A stretch of DNA of 6,284 nucleotides from Mageeibacillus sp. UBA1193 (GTDB lineage Bacteria > Bacillota > Clostridia > Saccharofermentanales > Saccharofermentanaceae): NCBI GenBank assembly GCA_002310155.1, contig DBYF01000128.1, positions 52,104 through 58,387 of the forward strand, given 5' to 3'. Positions 5,352 through 6,284 of the stretch are shown here, one piece after another (position 1 is the first letter of the stretch; each line of letters opens with the position of its first letter). Position numbers and translations under genes: made by a program. Under the pieces are notes generated by a model, which saw only the letters and a program-made list of their open reading frames with translations, was not told where the DNA came from and did not search any database.

Positions 5352-6284
5352 CTTCCCCTTCTCTCACATCTACGTCGAAGAAAAGGTGATGGATCACGAG
5401 CTGGTGAAGAGCATCCTTGCCCGATTCAGTAAGTCAGTGGTCATCCCGATCACACACTATAAGGATGTATTCAACCGCCCGCGCCAGAGTTTTCTGCTTC
5501 AGAAGACCGCGCCTTCCCTGATCCTCGCGAAGAACACGGGATCGTCCGTCTTCAAGGGCGCGCCGGTCTGCCAGGATTTCGGATATGACCACTTCTACTA
5601 CACCTCCTGCGCGAGGAACTGCATCTATGACTGCGAATACTGTTTTCTCCGTGGCATGTACGGCTCCGGCAACGTCGTGATCTTCGTAAATCTCGAGGAC
5701 ACTTTCGCCGAGGTTGAAGCACTTCTAAGAGAGCACCCCGTTTACCTCTGTGTCTCCTACGACACCGACCTGATGGCCATGGATAACCTCACAGGATATG
5801 TCTCCCGATGGGCCGAGTTTACGAAGGAACACGAAGATCTCACGATCGAGATCCGCACCAAATCGTTCCGGAAAGACCTTTTCGACAAGATCAAACCCTG
5901 TGACCGCGTGATCTTCGCCTACACGGTCTCCCCACAGGAGATCATAGAAAAGTACGAAAAGAAGACCGCTTCTCTTTCCGACAGGCTCTCCGCGGCAGCC
6001 TGCGCGATGGAGAAAGGCTTTCCGGTAAGACTGTGCTTCGATCCCCTGATCTACGTCAGAAACTGGAAAGATATATACGCATCGATGCTTTCCGAGGTAA
6101 AAAAACATATCGACGGTCATCGATTAAAGGATGTCAGCGTCGGATCCTTCCGTATCTCGTCGGAGTACATCAAGAAGATCCGAAAAGACTTCCCGGCTTC
6201 TTCCATCTGCCAGTTCCCCTACGAGAACATCGGCGGCTACATGCAGTACCCCGAAAACATCAGAAACGAGATGGAAAACACCCT
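5326..6284 (+). CDS. Spore photoproduct lyase-family radical SAM protein, 3' end cut by the window
   Basis: Classical SPL (SplB) uses a [4Fe-4S] cluster and S-adenosylmethionine to reverse the thymine dimer 'spore photoproduct' in DNA of germinating spores. 319 residues are visible; B. subtilis SplB has about 342, so little is missing. Family resemblance is clear: the radical SAM motif C99-IYD-C103-EY-C106-FL, followed by VNLED (121-125); SYDTDLMAMDNLT (144-156), matching the SPL segment ending in D-x-L-T; RTKS in the next strand; then EKKTASLSDRLSAAACAMEKG and the DPLIY segment, which parallel EPGTSSFDGRLAAA and APIY of SPL. By my memory-based alignment, the SPL H-donor cysteine (Cys141 in B. 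subtilis) falls on Tyr145, and the tyrosine just after the third cluster cysteine is Phe107. An extra cysteine, Cys95, precedes the cluster motif. The protein may therefore be a paralogue with altered chemistry rather than true SPL. It is coupled to the nucleoside-phosphorylase-like gene upstream. Confidence 0.9.
   Translation, partial: MSSGKDLYNFPFSHIYVEEKVMDHELVKSILARFSKSVVIPITHYKDVFNRPRQSFLLQKTAPSLILAKNTGSSVFKGAPVCQDFGYDHFYYTSCARNCIYDCEYCFLRGMYGSGNVVIFVNLEDTFAEVEALLREHPVYLCVSYDTDLMAMDNLTGYVSRWAEFTKEHEDLTIEIRTKSFRKDLFDKIKPCDRVIFAYTVSPQEIIEKYEKKTASLSDRLSAAACAMEKGFPVRLCFDPLIYVRNWKDIYASMLSEVKKHIDGHRLKDVSVGSFRISSEYIKKIRKDFPASSICQFPYENIGGYMQYPENIRNEMENT

Noticed and set aside
5725..6120. A 131-codon minus-strand frame opposite the radical SAM gene.
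   Set aside because: It is antisense to a conserved coding region, with no start signal or recognisable motif.

Overview
The window looks like a chromosomal segment from a Firmicute, most likely a clostridial anaerobe. The reasons are strong AAGGAG/AAAGGAGGT ribosome binding sites, the metG-tatD gene pair, a zinc-ribbon protein with the 'Y-x-x-A-L-x-x-F ... DYRDS' repeat motif common in Clostridia, and a spore photoproduct lyase (SPL)-family radical SAM protein. Base composition is moderate, roughly half G+C, apart from AT-rich promoter patches. The taxonomic call is an inference.

Layout: two divergent blocks separated by a regulatory region at about 3494-3703. The left block is on the minus strand and reads 5' to 3' as a nitrilase-superfamily C-N hydrolase (3493-2666), methionyl-tRNA synthetase metG (2507-564) and a TatD-family nuclease (560 to beyond the left edge). 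metG and tatD are 3 bases apart, and the tatD Shine-Dalgarno lies inside the metG 3' end. metG has its own extended -10 promoter in the gap behind the hydrolase, and its short leader leaves no room for a T-box. The right block is on the plus strand: a zinc-ribbon/helical-repeat/four-TM membrane protein of unknown function (3704-4507), a nucleoside-phosphorylase-fold protein (4518-5351) and an SPL-family radical SAM protein (5326 to beyond the right edge). These are tightly packed: a 10-base gap, then a 26-base overlap.

The left block is housekeeping: tRNA charging and a metal-dependent nuclease, plus a small-molecule amidase/nitrilase of unknown substrate. The right block is the more interesting part. 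A nucleosidase/phosphorylase-like enzyme with a shortened substrate region and an acidic C-terminal extension is translationally coupled to an SPL-like enzyme. That enzyme keeps the radical SAM cysteines, but by my alignment it lacks the H-donor cysteine of true SPL. This suggests a nucleoside or nucleic-acid modification or repair pair whose chemistry may differ from classical spore DNA repair.

I see no RNA genes, mobile elements, CRISPR arrays or convincing intrinsic terminators.
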